Source of the DNA: Pogonophryne albipinna
Taxonomy: Eukaryota > Chordata > Actinopteri > Perciformes > Artedidraconidae
Assembly (NCBI GenBank): GCA_028583405.1
Contig: JAPTMU010000110.1
Location: 1 to 64,000, forward strand
Reading direction: 5' to 3'
DNA: 64,000 bases
Positions 46,055-57,189 of this stretch are shown in pieces (position 1 is the first letter of the stretch; each line of letters starts with the position of its first letter). Position numbers and translations under genes: made by a program. Below the pieces are notes generated by a model, which saw only the letters and a program-made list of their open reading frames with translations, had not been told where the DNA came from and searched no databases.

Positions 46055-47710
46055 AGAGGCCCTATTATGCTCATTTTGAGGTTCATATCAGTATGTAGTC
46101 TCTCTACTTTAAAGAGTCCTCTCCTGCTGATGTTCAGGTGTATATCAGTATGTAGTGTCTCTACTTTAAAGAGTCCTCTCCTGCTGATGTTCAGGTGTAT
46201 ATCAGTATGTAGTGTCTCTACTTTAAAGAGTCCTCTCCTGCTGATGTTCAGGTGTATATCAGTATGTAGTGTCTCTACTTTAAAGAGTCCTCTCCTGCTG
46301 ATGTTCAGGTGTATATCAGTATGTAGTGTCTCTACTTTAAAGAGTCCTCTCCTGCTGATGTTCAGGTGTATATCAGTATGTAGTGTCTCTACTTTAAAGA
46401 GTCCTCTCCTGCTGATGTTCAGGTGTATATCAGTATGTAGTGTCTCTACTTTAAAGAGTCCTCTCCTGCTGATGTTCAGGTGTATATCAGTATGTAGTGT
46501 CTCTACTTTAAAGAGTCCTCTCCAGCTGATGTTCAGGTGTATATCAGTATGTAGTGTCTCTACTTTAAAGAGTCCTCTCCTGCTGATGTTCAGGTGTATA
46601 TCAGTATGTAGTGTCTCTACTTTAAAGAGTCCTCTCCTGCTGATGTTCAGGTGTATATCAGTATGTAGTGTCTCTACTTTAAAGAGTCCTCTCCTGCTGA
46701 TGTTCAGGTGTATATCAGTATGTAGTGTCTCTACTTTAAAGAGTCCTCTCCTGCTGATGTTCAGGTGTATATCAGTATGTAGTCTCTCTACTTTAAAGAG
46801 TCCTCTCCTGCTGATGTTCAGGTGTATATCAGTATGTAGTGTCTCTACTTTAAAGAGTCCTTTCCTGCTGATGTTCAGGTGTATATCAGTATGTAGTGTC
46901 TCTACTTTAAAGATTCCTCTCCTGCTGATGTTCAGGTGTATATCAGTATGTAGTGTCTACTTTAAAGAGTCCTCTCCTGCTGATGTTCAGGTGTATATCA
47001 GTATGTAGTGTCTCTACTTTAAAGAGTCCTCTCCTGCTGATGTTCAGGTGTATATCAGTATGTAGTGTCTCTACTTTAAAGAGTCCTCTCCTGCTGATGT
47101 TCAGGTGTATATCAGTATGTAGTCTCTCTACTTTAAAGAGTCCTCTCCTGCTGATGTTCAGGTGTATATCAGTATGTAGTCTCTCTACTTTAGAGAGTCC
47201 TCTCCTGCTGATGTTCAGGTGTATATCAGTATGTAGTGTCTCTACTTTAAAGAGTCCTCTCCTGCTGATGTTCAGGTGTATATCAGTATGTAGTGTCTCT
47301 ACTTTAAAGATTCCTCTCCTGCTGATGTTCAGGTGTATATCAGTATGTAGTGTCTCTACTTTAAAGATTCCTCTCCTGCTGATGTTCAGGTGTATATCAG
47401 TATGTAGTGTCTACTTTAAAGAGTCCTCTCCTGCTGATGTTCAGGTGTATATCAGTGTGTAGTGTCTCTACTGGGACATGTCTCCATGCTTTAATGTCCA
47501 AAAAGCTCTTTATTGTTCTCATACTCCCTGTGCTGCAGCACCTCTTTTCACCCTCTGTCTGAAACCAGAGCCCAGTCTGCTCTGATTGGTTGGTCTTGAA
47601 GGAACTTTGGGATCTCAGCCTTTTCAGATCATTTACATGCACAAAAAACAAACATATAACACACTACAGGAAAGGGAAAACCCCAAAAAGCAGAATAATG
47701 TCCTTTTTAA
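46051..47710 (+). mobile_element. Complete TTAA element with 57-bp array
   Basis: TTAA lies at 46051-46054, shared with the preceding element, and at 47707-47710. The left terminus is AAAGAGGCCCTATTATGC; the right reads AGCAGAATAATGTCCTTTTTAA. After the array come GGGACATGTCTCCATGC, the AGCCCAGTCTGCTCTGATTGG block and an ACTACAGGAAAGGGAA terminus. It is internally shorter than the intron-1 copy. Confidence 0.85.
46108..47471 (-). repeat. 57-bp minisatellite, about 24 units
   Basis: The same monomer as the other arrays, in the reverse sense. The 58 bp immediately before it (46050-46107), which includes the element's TTAA end, aligns with the monomer from end to end. Two units lack two bases (CTCTAC shortened near 46957 and 47409), at an equivalent place 452 bp apart. 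Confidence 0.95.
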
Positions 47711-49690
47711 AAGAGAGAATATATGATTTGAATGTACATATATAAACAACTCTTAGTGCAGCTATCTTACACTCTCTATGCCCCTTTTGAAGTTATTTTT
47801 AATTTCCCCAAGGGTGCTAGTTTGATGTTTTAAAGAAGAGGAAAAGTGGATTTTTTAATTGAATTCATAACTTCTGTCTCTCTGCGCAGTACAGTCACTG
47901 TCTGAGCTCTCTGACGTTAAAGTCTGACATTTCCCTTCCTATCTTTCTAAGAAGTGTGGTGTACTCCCGATAACCTGTGCTTCTTAAATCTCCTTTGCTT
48001 TAAGATATTCTCATTTCCCTTCCTCTATAAATCAATGAGATAAGGATTATGTCAGCTGTTAAAGTGAAGGTCAGATAAGGTCAAATTTGAGCCTGAATTT
48101 TGGAGTTTAATCCATGCTTTAGGGTTTGAGATTAACAGTCGGTGGGAGCAGGTGCCGACCTTGAGACGCAGGTCAAACAAACAGTCAATCATTATAAAAG
48201 GACATTTCAGAAAGCGTCACATAAGGTCACATTCAGCCTGACGTTTCTATCTTTTTATTATCTGACCACACAGTATCTCTTCCACAGCAGAGTATATACA
48301 CCCTTAAAATGCCACTGCACACACATGATGATAAATGATTGTGAGTGAACACGTGAGAAGGAAGCATCACAAAGTCAAGAGGTCAGCTACCACTCTACCC
48401 GGCTTGTTGACATACAATATATTCCAGTGGTAGGTCTCTTTGTAGGAATACATGAAAGATGGAAGCAGTAGACAATCAGAAGTAGACACATATGCTAGTG
48501 ATGCTCAAAGTGAGGGAATGCTGTATTTAAGGATGTACTTGGTGGTGCTTTGAGCAGATTGTAACGTAGCATGCTAACAATGCTATGACGTTAAGGCTTG
48601 CTAGAAACTAAGTGCATGATTAGATAACATAAAACATTTGCTTTTCCACATCACTTTTGTGTTTTACTAACATTTAATTTGCATTCAGATGCAACCCATC
48701 TTTTAAAAGCACTCAGATGTTTTACTTAAGTAAAAGTAGAAACTGTAGAAATACTCTTACCAGCCGAGTCCTACTTAACTAAAGGTACAGTAGTATAAGA
48801 ATCAACATAATCTTACATACATATTGTATCTAACAATGATCCTCTGAATCTCCAAAGTAACTACATTAATCAAATCAAAGTTGTAAAGTTAAAGTACAAT
48901 ATTAGTCGTGTAGTAAAGGTAGCAAGAATTGAAAATACTAAAGTTAAGGGGAAGTACTTTTTGCTGTGAAAGTTTAAAGTACTGAGTTACTGTCCACCAT
49001 TAAAGGAGATAATGTTGTTTGTTTACCTTTCTACAGGTTGGGTTGTTTGTTATTGAGTTCTTCTCAACAGATAATTTCCTTTCTACATATTTTCAACCTA
49101 ACAAAGAGCTTCTGGCTCACCTCGCTGCTTCCTCGTTTTGATGAGTTAACTCCGCAGCCAGCTTCCTCTTTTCAAATACTTTTTGTTTTGTTCCTTGTAG
49201 ATTTGCTTGTCCTAAAACTGAGGATCATGATCACATTGTTCTCTCACTTTTTGACTAACGTCTTCCTCAGAAGTCCTTTATCAAATGTCTGCTTGCTCTC
49301 ACTGTTTTGTCTTCAGACTTTGTTTGCGATATAACTTTGTGTGCTTAGTACAACCACAAAGATTTGCTTGAAAATGTTACCGTAAGCAAGATAAGCATTA
49401 AGCTGCATTCTTAAATGTTATGATGTATTTGAAAAACTAACGGATAAGGGAGGGTTGTTATGCTCAGTAGGAGACAAAATGGTTGATATGAATTCAGGCG
49501 CGCGAGGACATCAAACTAGTGTGTGATTTACATATGTGTCTGAAAAGAAGGAAAGTAAATGATTTGAATAGCTGTTTGGCAGAATTTGACTCGTTTAGTT
49601 AACAGTAAATACAATTGTTTAAATGTAGAAACTGCAAGCTGGATTTTTCTCGTCCTTTTTTTGTCAAAAATCACTGTGACTCTGTTGTTA
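47711..49690. other. Intergenic, nothing recognised
   Basis: Two kilobases without a supported gene. Decayed words of the dispersed AAGTAAAAGTAGAAA type occur at 48710-48990. Confidence 0.45.
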
Positions 49691-49699
49691 TCTCTCTCT

Positions 49700-49701
<2 letters not shown>

Positions 49702-49780
<79 letters not shown>
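49702..49780. repeat. (GT)n tract, left of cassette 2
   Basis: A pure GT tract running straight into GCCTAGCATTAC. Confidence 0.95.
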
Positions 49781-49781
<1 letters not shown>

Positions 49782-50036
49782 CCTAGCATTACTATACTTG
49801 TGGGGACCTAAATCTGTTTACATAGTCACGTGTGGGGACTCGCCTCCCTTATGGGGACAAATTGGAGGTCCCCATAAGGGGAATCATTAATTTTAGGGTG
49901 AAGACTTGGTTAGGTTTAGGATTAGGGTAAGGGTAAGGGTAAGGGTTAGGCATGTGTTGGTTATGGTTAAGGTTAGGATAAGTCTCCAGGAAATGCATGT
50001 AAGTCAATGCAATGTCCCTGAAGTGATGTATACATG
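49781..50036 (+). mobile_element. GT-bounded cassette, copy 2
   Basis: The same edges as copy 1 (GCCTAGCATTACTATACTTG ... GTATACATGGTAT). It includes the inverted pair CTTATGGGGAC / GTCCCCATAAG and runs of GGGTAAGGGTAAGGGTTAGG. It is less deleted than copy 1. Confidence 0.8.
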
Positions 50037-50137
<101 letters not shown>

Positions 50138-50998
50138 AACTTCAGAGATACAGGAAGTGGCAGGGTTATCTGGTGAAGTTGGTTTCCTGTTGCGGTTTCT
50201 CACTTCTGCTGCTGATGTCAAACAAGTTCAGTAACGCCTCACACACTTTCTGCGGTTGGAAGAAGTCAAAGTAATATATATACCCTATAATAATAATAAT
50301 ATTAACAAGTATATCATATTGTAAAAATTGATATATATATATATATTACAAGTTAAAGTCATGCTTTCGAAAAAAAGGGAAAGGAAAAAAGTAATCAAAA
50401 TATAATTTAGTACAAAAAGTACTTGTTATTTGTTATGGCCCATTTCCATTATAAGTATTGATATATTAATATTTTCACCACAGTTGATGGGGCTCAATTT
50501 AATGCTGCTGCTCGATACTTTAACCTGTATGTGTATGTGTATTTATTAGTTGCTTTATATTCTGTATTACCGTATAATCTGAAACTGTAAAGTAACTAAT
50601 GCTGTCAGATACAAAGTAGTTTACAACATTGACTTCCAAAATGTAGTGGAGTAAAAGGATAAAATAGCATACTTACTGTAAGGACTCGACTAAATACACA
50701 TCATTACATTTCCCCACTGCTCACTCATTATGTCCGTGCTGCACTCTAACATTAACACTAATTCAGGCACAGTGACTAACGTGTTTCCTGTGGAACAGAG
50801 GCTCCTGTTCTCCCCCCCATTCTTTGTCTGGGAGATCAGGTGGGAGGCGAGGATGACGAACCTCAGCGCTGCATCACAGCTATTCCTGGAGCTGCCATCA
50901 CCTCCACTGTATTCATGAGATCTCACACGGTTCTGCCTGATACTTTCAGACTTACTGACAGCTGTGTGTTGATAAAGAGCTGCTGTTCGCATAGTTTG

Positions 50999-51520
<522 letters not shown>

Positions 51521-51847
51521 TAGAGTCACAGACGGGAAACCAGCATTGGCTGATTATGTTATGGTGCGTCCACAGGAAGGAAGAGATCCTGCAGTGACAC
51601 ATGCTATCAGTTAGGTAGAACTGCAGACAATGGCCCATCCATCCCATAAATATAGCATCTCTGTGTGTGAGTAAAAATGTACCCTTACTGTAAGTTTTTA
51701 CCCTATTTTACTTCACGAAAGAAAATAAAACACTGCAACGAGCTATGTTTTACAGAGATTTAAAAAAGAAAGAAAATACCATCAATGTATTTGGCAGATT
51801 GCTGCATTTGTGAAGAAAGATAGTAATACGTTTTGTGTACTGAAAGG

Positions 51848-51849
<2 letters not shown>

Positions 51850-51882
<33 letters not shown>

Positions 51883-51940
51883 TGTGTATTTGTTTGTGTG
51901 TGAGTGTGTGTGTGTGTGTATTTGTTGTGTGTGTTGTTGT
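51850..51940. repeat. (GT)n with TTTGTT interruptions
   Basis: An interrupted GT microsatellite. Confidence 0.9.
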
Positions 51941-51944
51941 GTCT

Positions 51945-52610
51945 GTTGGACAGAGGTACTTGGCATGGCTGTGTGGCATTCAGCACCTGCTGGCTAGAAG
52001 AAATTACGTCAACAAGAAGACACCAAGAATGTTCCTTCCCCACTGTTTGAGAGAGACAGAGAAGCCTCTTAAATCTGTATTATAATTAGCTTTAAGTGGT
52101 TCATTATGCAACAATAATGTCTGAGATACACATCTATGCTATTTTCTATTCTAGGAATACTTTATAATATTATAATAATCCTAAGGCTTACAACCATGGA
52201 GTCAAAGTAGTCATAATAGGCCATGTAGCACTTTTATGCTATGCTGGCCTTTTAAAAATATGATTTTGCTTAGTTTTTAGGATGGTATATTAATAATAAG
52301 CTTTAAATCTCTACTATACAGGCTGTTGTTTACTTTAAATTAATCTTATTAAATAGTCGAGGAAAATGTGTATGTATTTATTTGAATGTATTAACGTTAT
52401 TTGTTATAATCATTGTATTTTTAACAGATACATGAAAAAATATGAAATACAAAATGAAAATAATCTGAATTTTCTTGGAATAAAAAACGGATTAATTAAC
52501 AAACACTGACGTAATCCGGTTTACTACACTAAGTATTTATTATTAACCCTATAAACCAGAGTGCATTCATTAAAGTAACGTCATGATTCACATTCTTTTG
52601 GCACTCAAAT
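51945..52610. other. AT-rich upstream flank of afdn
   Basis: No repeat or exon is recognised. Composition changes sharply to CpG-rich at about 52620. Confidence 0.5.
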
Positions 52611-52619
52611 AGTTAATGC

Positions 52620-52893
52620 TTCTGCGCGTGCACGTACATGCATTTAGAGTGTGTCGGGGGCGCGCATGAGCGCAGCGTGACCGCGCGGCAGAAACAGATC
52701 AGACGGCAGGTCGGTCGGTCGGTGAACGGAGAGAGACACAGACACAGACACAGACACAAAAGTACCGGCGATACAGAAAAAACGGTAGACCTGAGGCTTT
52801 CGGTGTCTCTGTAGGCGGTGGCGTTGGTTCCTTCTCCTGTGGACTAAGCGGGAAGTTTTTTTATTCAACAGTCCGGGGGTCAGATTGTCCACC
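52620..52893 (+). promoter_or_regulatory. afdn: afdn CpG-rich promoter and 5' UTR
   Basis: CpG-rich sequence (CGGGGGCGCGCATGAGCGC, GACCGCGCGGC) in an otherwise AT-rich region, with CGGTCGGTCGGT and (CAGACA)n stretches. No TATA box stands out, as expected of a CpG-island promoter. The transcription start cannot be placed from sequence alone. Confidence 0.65.
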
Positions 52894-52995
52894 ATGACGG
52901 GCAGTAGGGAGGAGGAGAGGAGGAAACTGGCCGACATCATCAACCACTGGAACGCCAACCGGCTCGACCTGTTCGAGATCAGCCGGCCCACAGAG
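52894..52995 (+). CDS. afdn: afadin, first coding exon (gene continues past window)
   Basis: The exon encodes 34 residues: MTGSREEERRKLADII, NHWNANRLDLFEISRPTE. These match the N terminus of afadin (AFDN/MLLT4), a scaffold at adherens junctions that binds nectins, actin and Ras/Rap GTPases. This segment directly precedes its first Ras-association domain. The ATG sits in ACCATGA, a good initiation context, and the exon ends in phase 0 at GTAGGA. The divergence from mammals after the first few residues is small. Exon 2 (starting DLEFHG in relatives) was not found before 64000. Teleosts may have two afadin genes; which one this is cannot be told here. Confidence 0.9.
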
Positions 52996-53264
52996 GTAGG
53001 AGACCCCGCAGACACATGTAGGAAACACCGTGGTCCTACAGGGCCTTTCCTCTCGGGGTGAATGGGACGGGAGCTGTCTGACACTTGGCTTGGAAAATGT
53101 TGAAAGACAGGCTTTTGTGGGCAGCGTGGTTTACTTGGTTTACGCGGTGGTTTAAGTCCCCGTATGTGCCCTGGAGAGAATACATGCCAAACTCCATTGA
53201 CAAATATAGTGATTTACTATGTCGTCGTAAGGCCTTCGAAATTAAATACAGATATGAGAGTGGA

Positions 53265-53510
53265 TTTCTTGCAAAAGGTCAAAATGGACATTTCTTCACA
53301 AATCGGCCTCATTTTTAGGTTAAATATTCCTCTATAGTAACATTTCCCACTTCAGCTAACCTCTACCGCCCACAGCTGTGTAGCTAGTGGCTTTTTTTAT
53401 TAGGAATTATTCTCTAATTTATAAATGTTATGAAGCCAGTTTGTGTATACTAAGTATGCCGAATTTGACTTAAGGAAAACATAATTTATTAAGTATATTG
53501 TGGGATGTTC
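53265..53510 (+). repeat. ~240-bp direct duplication, copy A
   Basis: Shares, in order, TCAAAATG, TTCACAAATCGGC, ACCGCCCACAGCTG, GAATTTGACTTAA and TGGTCAC-like words with copy B at 53812-54051. Confidence 0.75.
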
Positions 53511-53811
53511 ACATGTTTTGGAAATCTCAGTTTTATTTCAATGCATTTGGTTATTTTAGTATGTTTTACCTGACTCCTACCTGACTGAAAAGTGTTTTAA
53601 CTACAGCTGTCAGATAAGTTAAGTGTAGTTGAAAATACAACATTTTACTCTGAAGTGTAGTTGAGTAGAAGTATACAATTGCACGTAAAGCACTTTATAT
53701 AGTTCACATACCAATTTCCTTAACTAATTGATTAAAGAAATGTAATCCTGCATCAAACCTGTGAAATATGATGTGTAGTTTAAGGTCAATTATAGTATAT
53801 TTTTACTGTAT

Positions 53812-54051
53812 TTCTTGTCTGTCAAAATGATTATTTCTCCACAAATCGGCATCAAATGTAGGTAAAATCCTTCCTTTTTTGGAAACATGTCCCACTAGTC
53901 AGCTAGCTACAGCTACCGCCCACAGCTGGGTAGTTAATAGCTTTATAGTACGAATAATTATCTTTAAAGAGACAATTTGGACATTTTAAACAAACCGAAT
54001 TTGACTTAAAGAACAAAGCTTTAAAATATAACATATTATGGCATGGTCACA
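53812..54051 (+). repeat. ~240-bp direct duplication, copy B
   Basis: The second copy of the 53265-53510 segment. The CGCCCACAGCTG and CCGAATTTGACTTAA blocks are intact, with substitutions and small indels between. The offset is about 545 bp. Confidence 0.75.
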
Positions 54052-54059
54052 GAATGGTC

Positions 54060-56384
54060 TACTTGTGTGACAACGGAGTGAACACTAAATTGTCAGATCT
54101 TTGAATGGAGTTTGGTGTGTTGTTATCTCCCACACAGGAGGGAACGTATTGAGGCTAGCTAGCTTAGCAGGCATGTTACCTGTGGAGCAAACACGAATCA
54201 TGCACACATTGTGTTGGGTGTAAGAAAGCGACCCCCAGAATCAAATGCATTGTCTGTACTACACACATTATTGTTTAAATGATAAGCTGAAGTGGTGATA
54301 TTTCCAGCTATGGCAGAGTTAGCTGTGTGTATTGCTCGAGTAGCGGGCTTGCAGCAGTGGGCAATGGCTGACAAACCCAGTCACACGGTGAGGCTGTTTG
54401 ATACGCAGGGCAAATAGATAAAAGCTTAAAGTATTAGCAACAAGCTAGGCGTCAATGCTTACACCAGGTATGGCACATTTAAAAGCATGCATGGTCTGAG
54501 CTTAACAAAAACAAGCCAGTGCAATATCCATGTCGCCCTGCGTTGTCCTTACATTAGCTTGCTAGATGCGACCTGCAATAATTTGACAGTACTGTAATTA
54601 ATGGACACAGGTTGAGGGGTTGTTTACTAAAAACATGCCAGGATTTGAAACTCCTTCCTGCAGGATTCAGATACAGCAAAGCTACCGGAGTATGGCAAGT
54701 GCTTGCTCATGCGTTTAGTCCTTAAGGAGTTAGTCAATAACCATCTATCCTCACTCTTTAACCGGTCTATCTCATGCCTTAGTAGTTTTGATTTATAGCT
54801 ATGACCGTGATGGCGTCAGCTGCAGTGCCTTTTTAGGCGGGCAGCCCACCCCCCATCTCCTTGGATAAGGGTGGTAGGGGGGGCCACAGGGTCCCCTCTC
54901 CTCTTCTTGAGCCGATTAATTTATCAGGATTGAAGCTGGCCAGCCGTTGGCAAGAGTTGTGTTCTGGACACACAGCCTCTCCATTCTGTGAGCAATGATT
55001 AACCCAGTCCAGAAGTGCTCATAGGCTTCTCTCAGTGTACAGGAAGCATTGCTTTAGTGTTGCTGCTGAAGACTGCTCACAGTTTTGTCCAGTGGAACAT
55101 GAGTAAGCAGATGCATGGCCTTCCTTGACACGCCACACCCTGCCCATATGTCAGCTGGTCGAGCCCCCATGCTGCACAAGTGTCCTTTACACCGTCTAGA
55201 CTTCTCCTCACTAGCTTTGCCTGAAATATGCTGCACATGTAATTTATATATACAGTGTGATCTGCGATTGACACTGATTTTAGACTTGATTTACCACAAA
55301 CAATCGTCGTATCTGATAATTAACAACGTTTCATTTGTGAATTACAGCCCAAACTGCCTCGGGAGAGCGGTGAGATCATTCGTGTGATTAGATTAGTAAT
55401 GGATGGCTGGTTAGTCTGGAGGTTCTCAAACTTTTTAATCTCACAAACCAACTGAATAAGTCCTGCTGTGGGACTTATGGGCTGATTATAACACAACAGG
55501 TACTGTGTCACGTGGGGACTCGCTATAGACAGAGACATGGGGCTTATTGTTGCAGAGTTCAATAAACACTAGGCCTGGAACATGCAACACAATACATGTA
55601 CTGGAATTCGGATGCAATCACATTAACAGTTTGTTTTTATTCGGATTAAACGATTGTGGTGTGGGAATGTTTACTTCTGTTTTTAGGTTGTGTAGGTTTA
55701 CACCTCCCAGTTATAAATGAACGTGACTCGACTAAAGATTGCTAACCTATATCTGTTTTAGCTTTTGGTTGTGAGTGTTTGGTGGGAATAGATTATATTA
55801 TGGTTGAACATTTTTAATATTAGTTGTCCTCATGTGTGTAACACTTGTGATTGCAGTGTCTGGTTTGAATCCAGTTTCAGTTTAGACCTATGCTTTTCAC
55901 AATATGACTGCATTTCATAGCTACAACATTTCACCTAAAAATAAGACTCCCAGTCCGGTTTGAAGAGAAGCATTTGTTTGTTTTTTAGGATTGTGAGCAC
56001 AGTCTGCAGAATCTGCAGGAATCCTCCAAAGCAACACATTTGTTTGTGTAAAAGTTTCAATGTTGACAAATGATATCCAGCAGCCCTTTGTGCTTGGAAA
56101 GCTGTGCATAAGGAAACAAGTTTGTTGTCAAGATAGTCCTGAATATAACTTGGTAGCGCAGTATTGAAAGAGCAAGATATCTTGATTTTCATAAAATGTC
56201 AAGCCAGTCCTTTTCACCCAACCCAACTTCTGTTTATAACAAGTGTTACCACATATTTAAATCATTAACACACTGACACATATTGTACAGGACAAGCCGC
56301 CCTTGTCTACAGTCGAAAGGAAAGTGCAAGATAAATGATTAATATCAGCTTACAAAAGTACTTTCAGTATTCTCTCGTTGTACT
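54060..56384. other. afdn intron 1, no recognised element
   Basis: Ordinary intron sequence; short frames on both strands resemble no known protein. Confidence 0.5.
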
Positions 56385-56392
56385 GTATGGAT

Positions 56393-57181
56393 TAGGGATG
56401 GGAATTTGAAAGCAAATGTATATTCGAATATTCAACCCCCAAAAAAAACGGTTAACCGAAATGTACATATAAATAAATGTGGGAAACAATTTAAAAAGTA
56501 AATAAATACATGTTCAAATAGGTATAGAAACCAAGTCGAATGTGTCAAATGTATTGAACTGGTGATCACAGTTTGAACAGTTGACAGCTATAGGCCTACA
56601 GCTTTCATGCTTAAAACATAACTGGGTTTTTAAATGAAAGAGGGATCAGACATGAACAACATAACGGGTTAGGGTAACGTAACCCTATCACAACAGAGAT
56701 CAACAACCTGTAACAGGGCTATGCACAGAATGCAGCTATTCAATACTCATTGTTCTTTAAGAATATGAGCATGTCTACTCAGGGGAGAGGCAGGTGCGGA
56801 GGCGATTCACAACCAGGCCAGCTGTAGAGAAGACCCTCTCAGCTGGCATGTGGGCATAAGATGAGGTTTGAGTCTGCGTGTAGGGAGGGGCAGCAGCCAT
56901 ATCATTATCTAGATCTGATGGATTTGGACATAAATGTGAGTGAAGTATAACCGGACGCGAGAGAGAGAGATCAGCAGCTCTGCCCGCTGTGAGGGACTGG
57001 TGAGCGGAGCAACACACACCTTTAGACCTAACACACTTAGCTATGGCACTGTCGTATACATTGAATTATTCCATTTGATCATATGTAATCAACTTCGGCA
57101 CCCCTCCCAAAAAAAAAAAAAAAATCTCATATTCGAATACCTGAATAATTTAGAATATCCGATTAATCGTTCCCATCCCTA
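56393..57181 (-). mobile_element. hAT element with transposase remnant
   Basis: The ends TAGGGATGGGAA and TTCCCATCCCTA are perfect 12-bp inverted repeats. The flanking 8-mers are GTATGGAT (56385-56392) and GTATGTAT (57182-57189), a 7/8 match. Inside, on the minus strand, lies a piece of the hAT transposase C-terminal dimerisation region, so this is an internally deleted hAT copy. Confidence 0.88.
56775..56990 (-). pseudogene. hAT transposase C-terminal fragment
   Basis: The minus frame contains PAERVFSTAG, then NRLRTCLSPE and a stop. The SERVFSTAG...R..LSPE pattern is the signature of the dimerisation domain of hAT/ZBED transposases. The upstream residues are poorly matched, and the catalytic and zinc-finger parts are absent. 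It is non-functional. Confidence 0.8.
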
Positions 57182-57189
57182 GTATGTAT

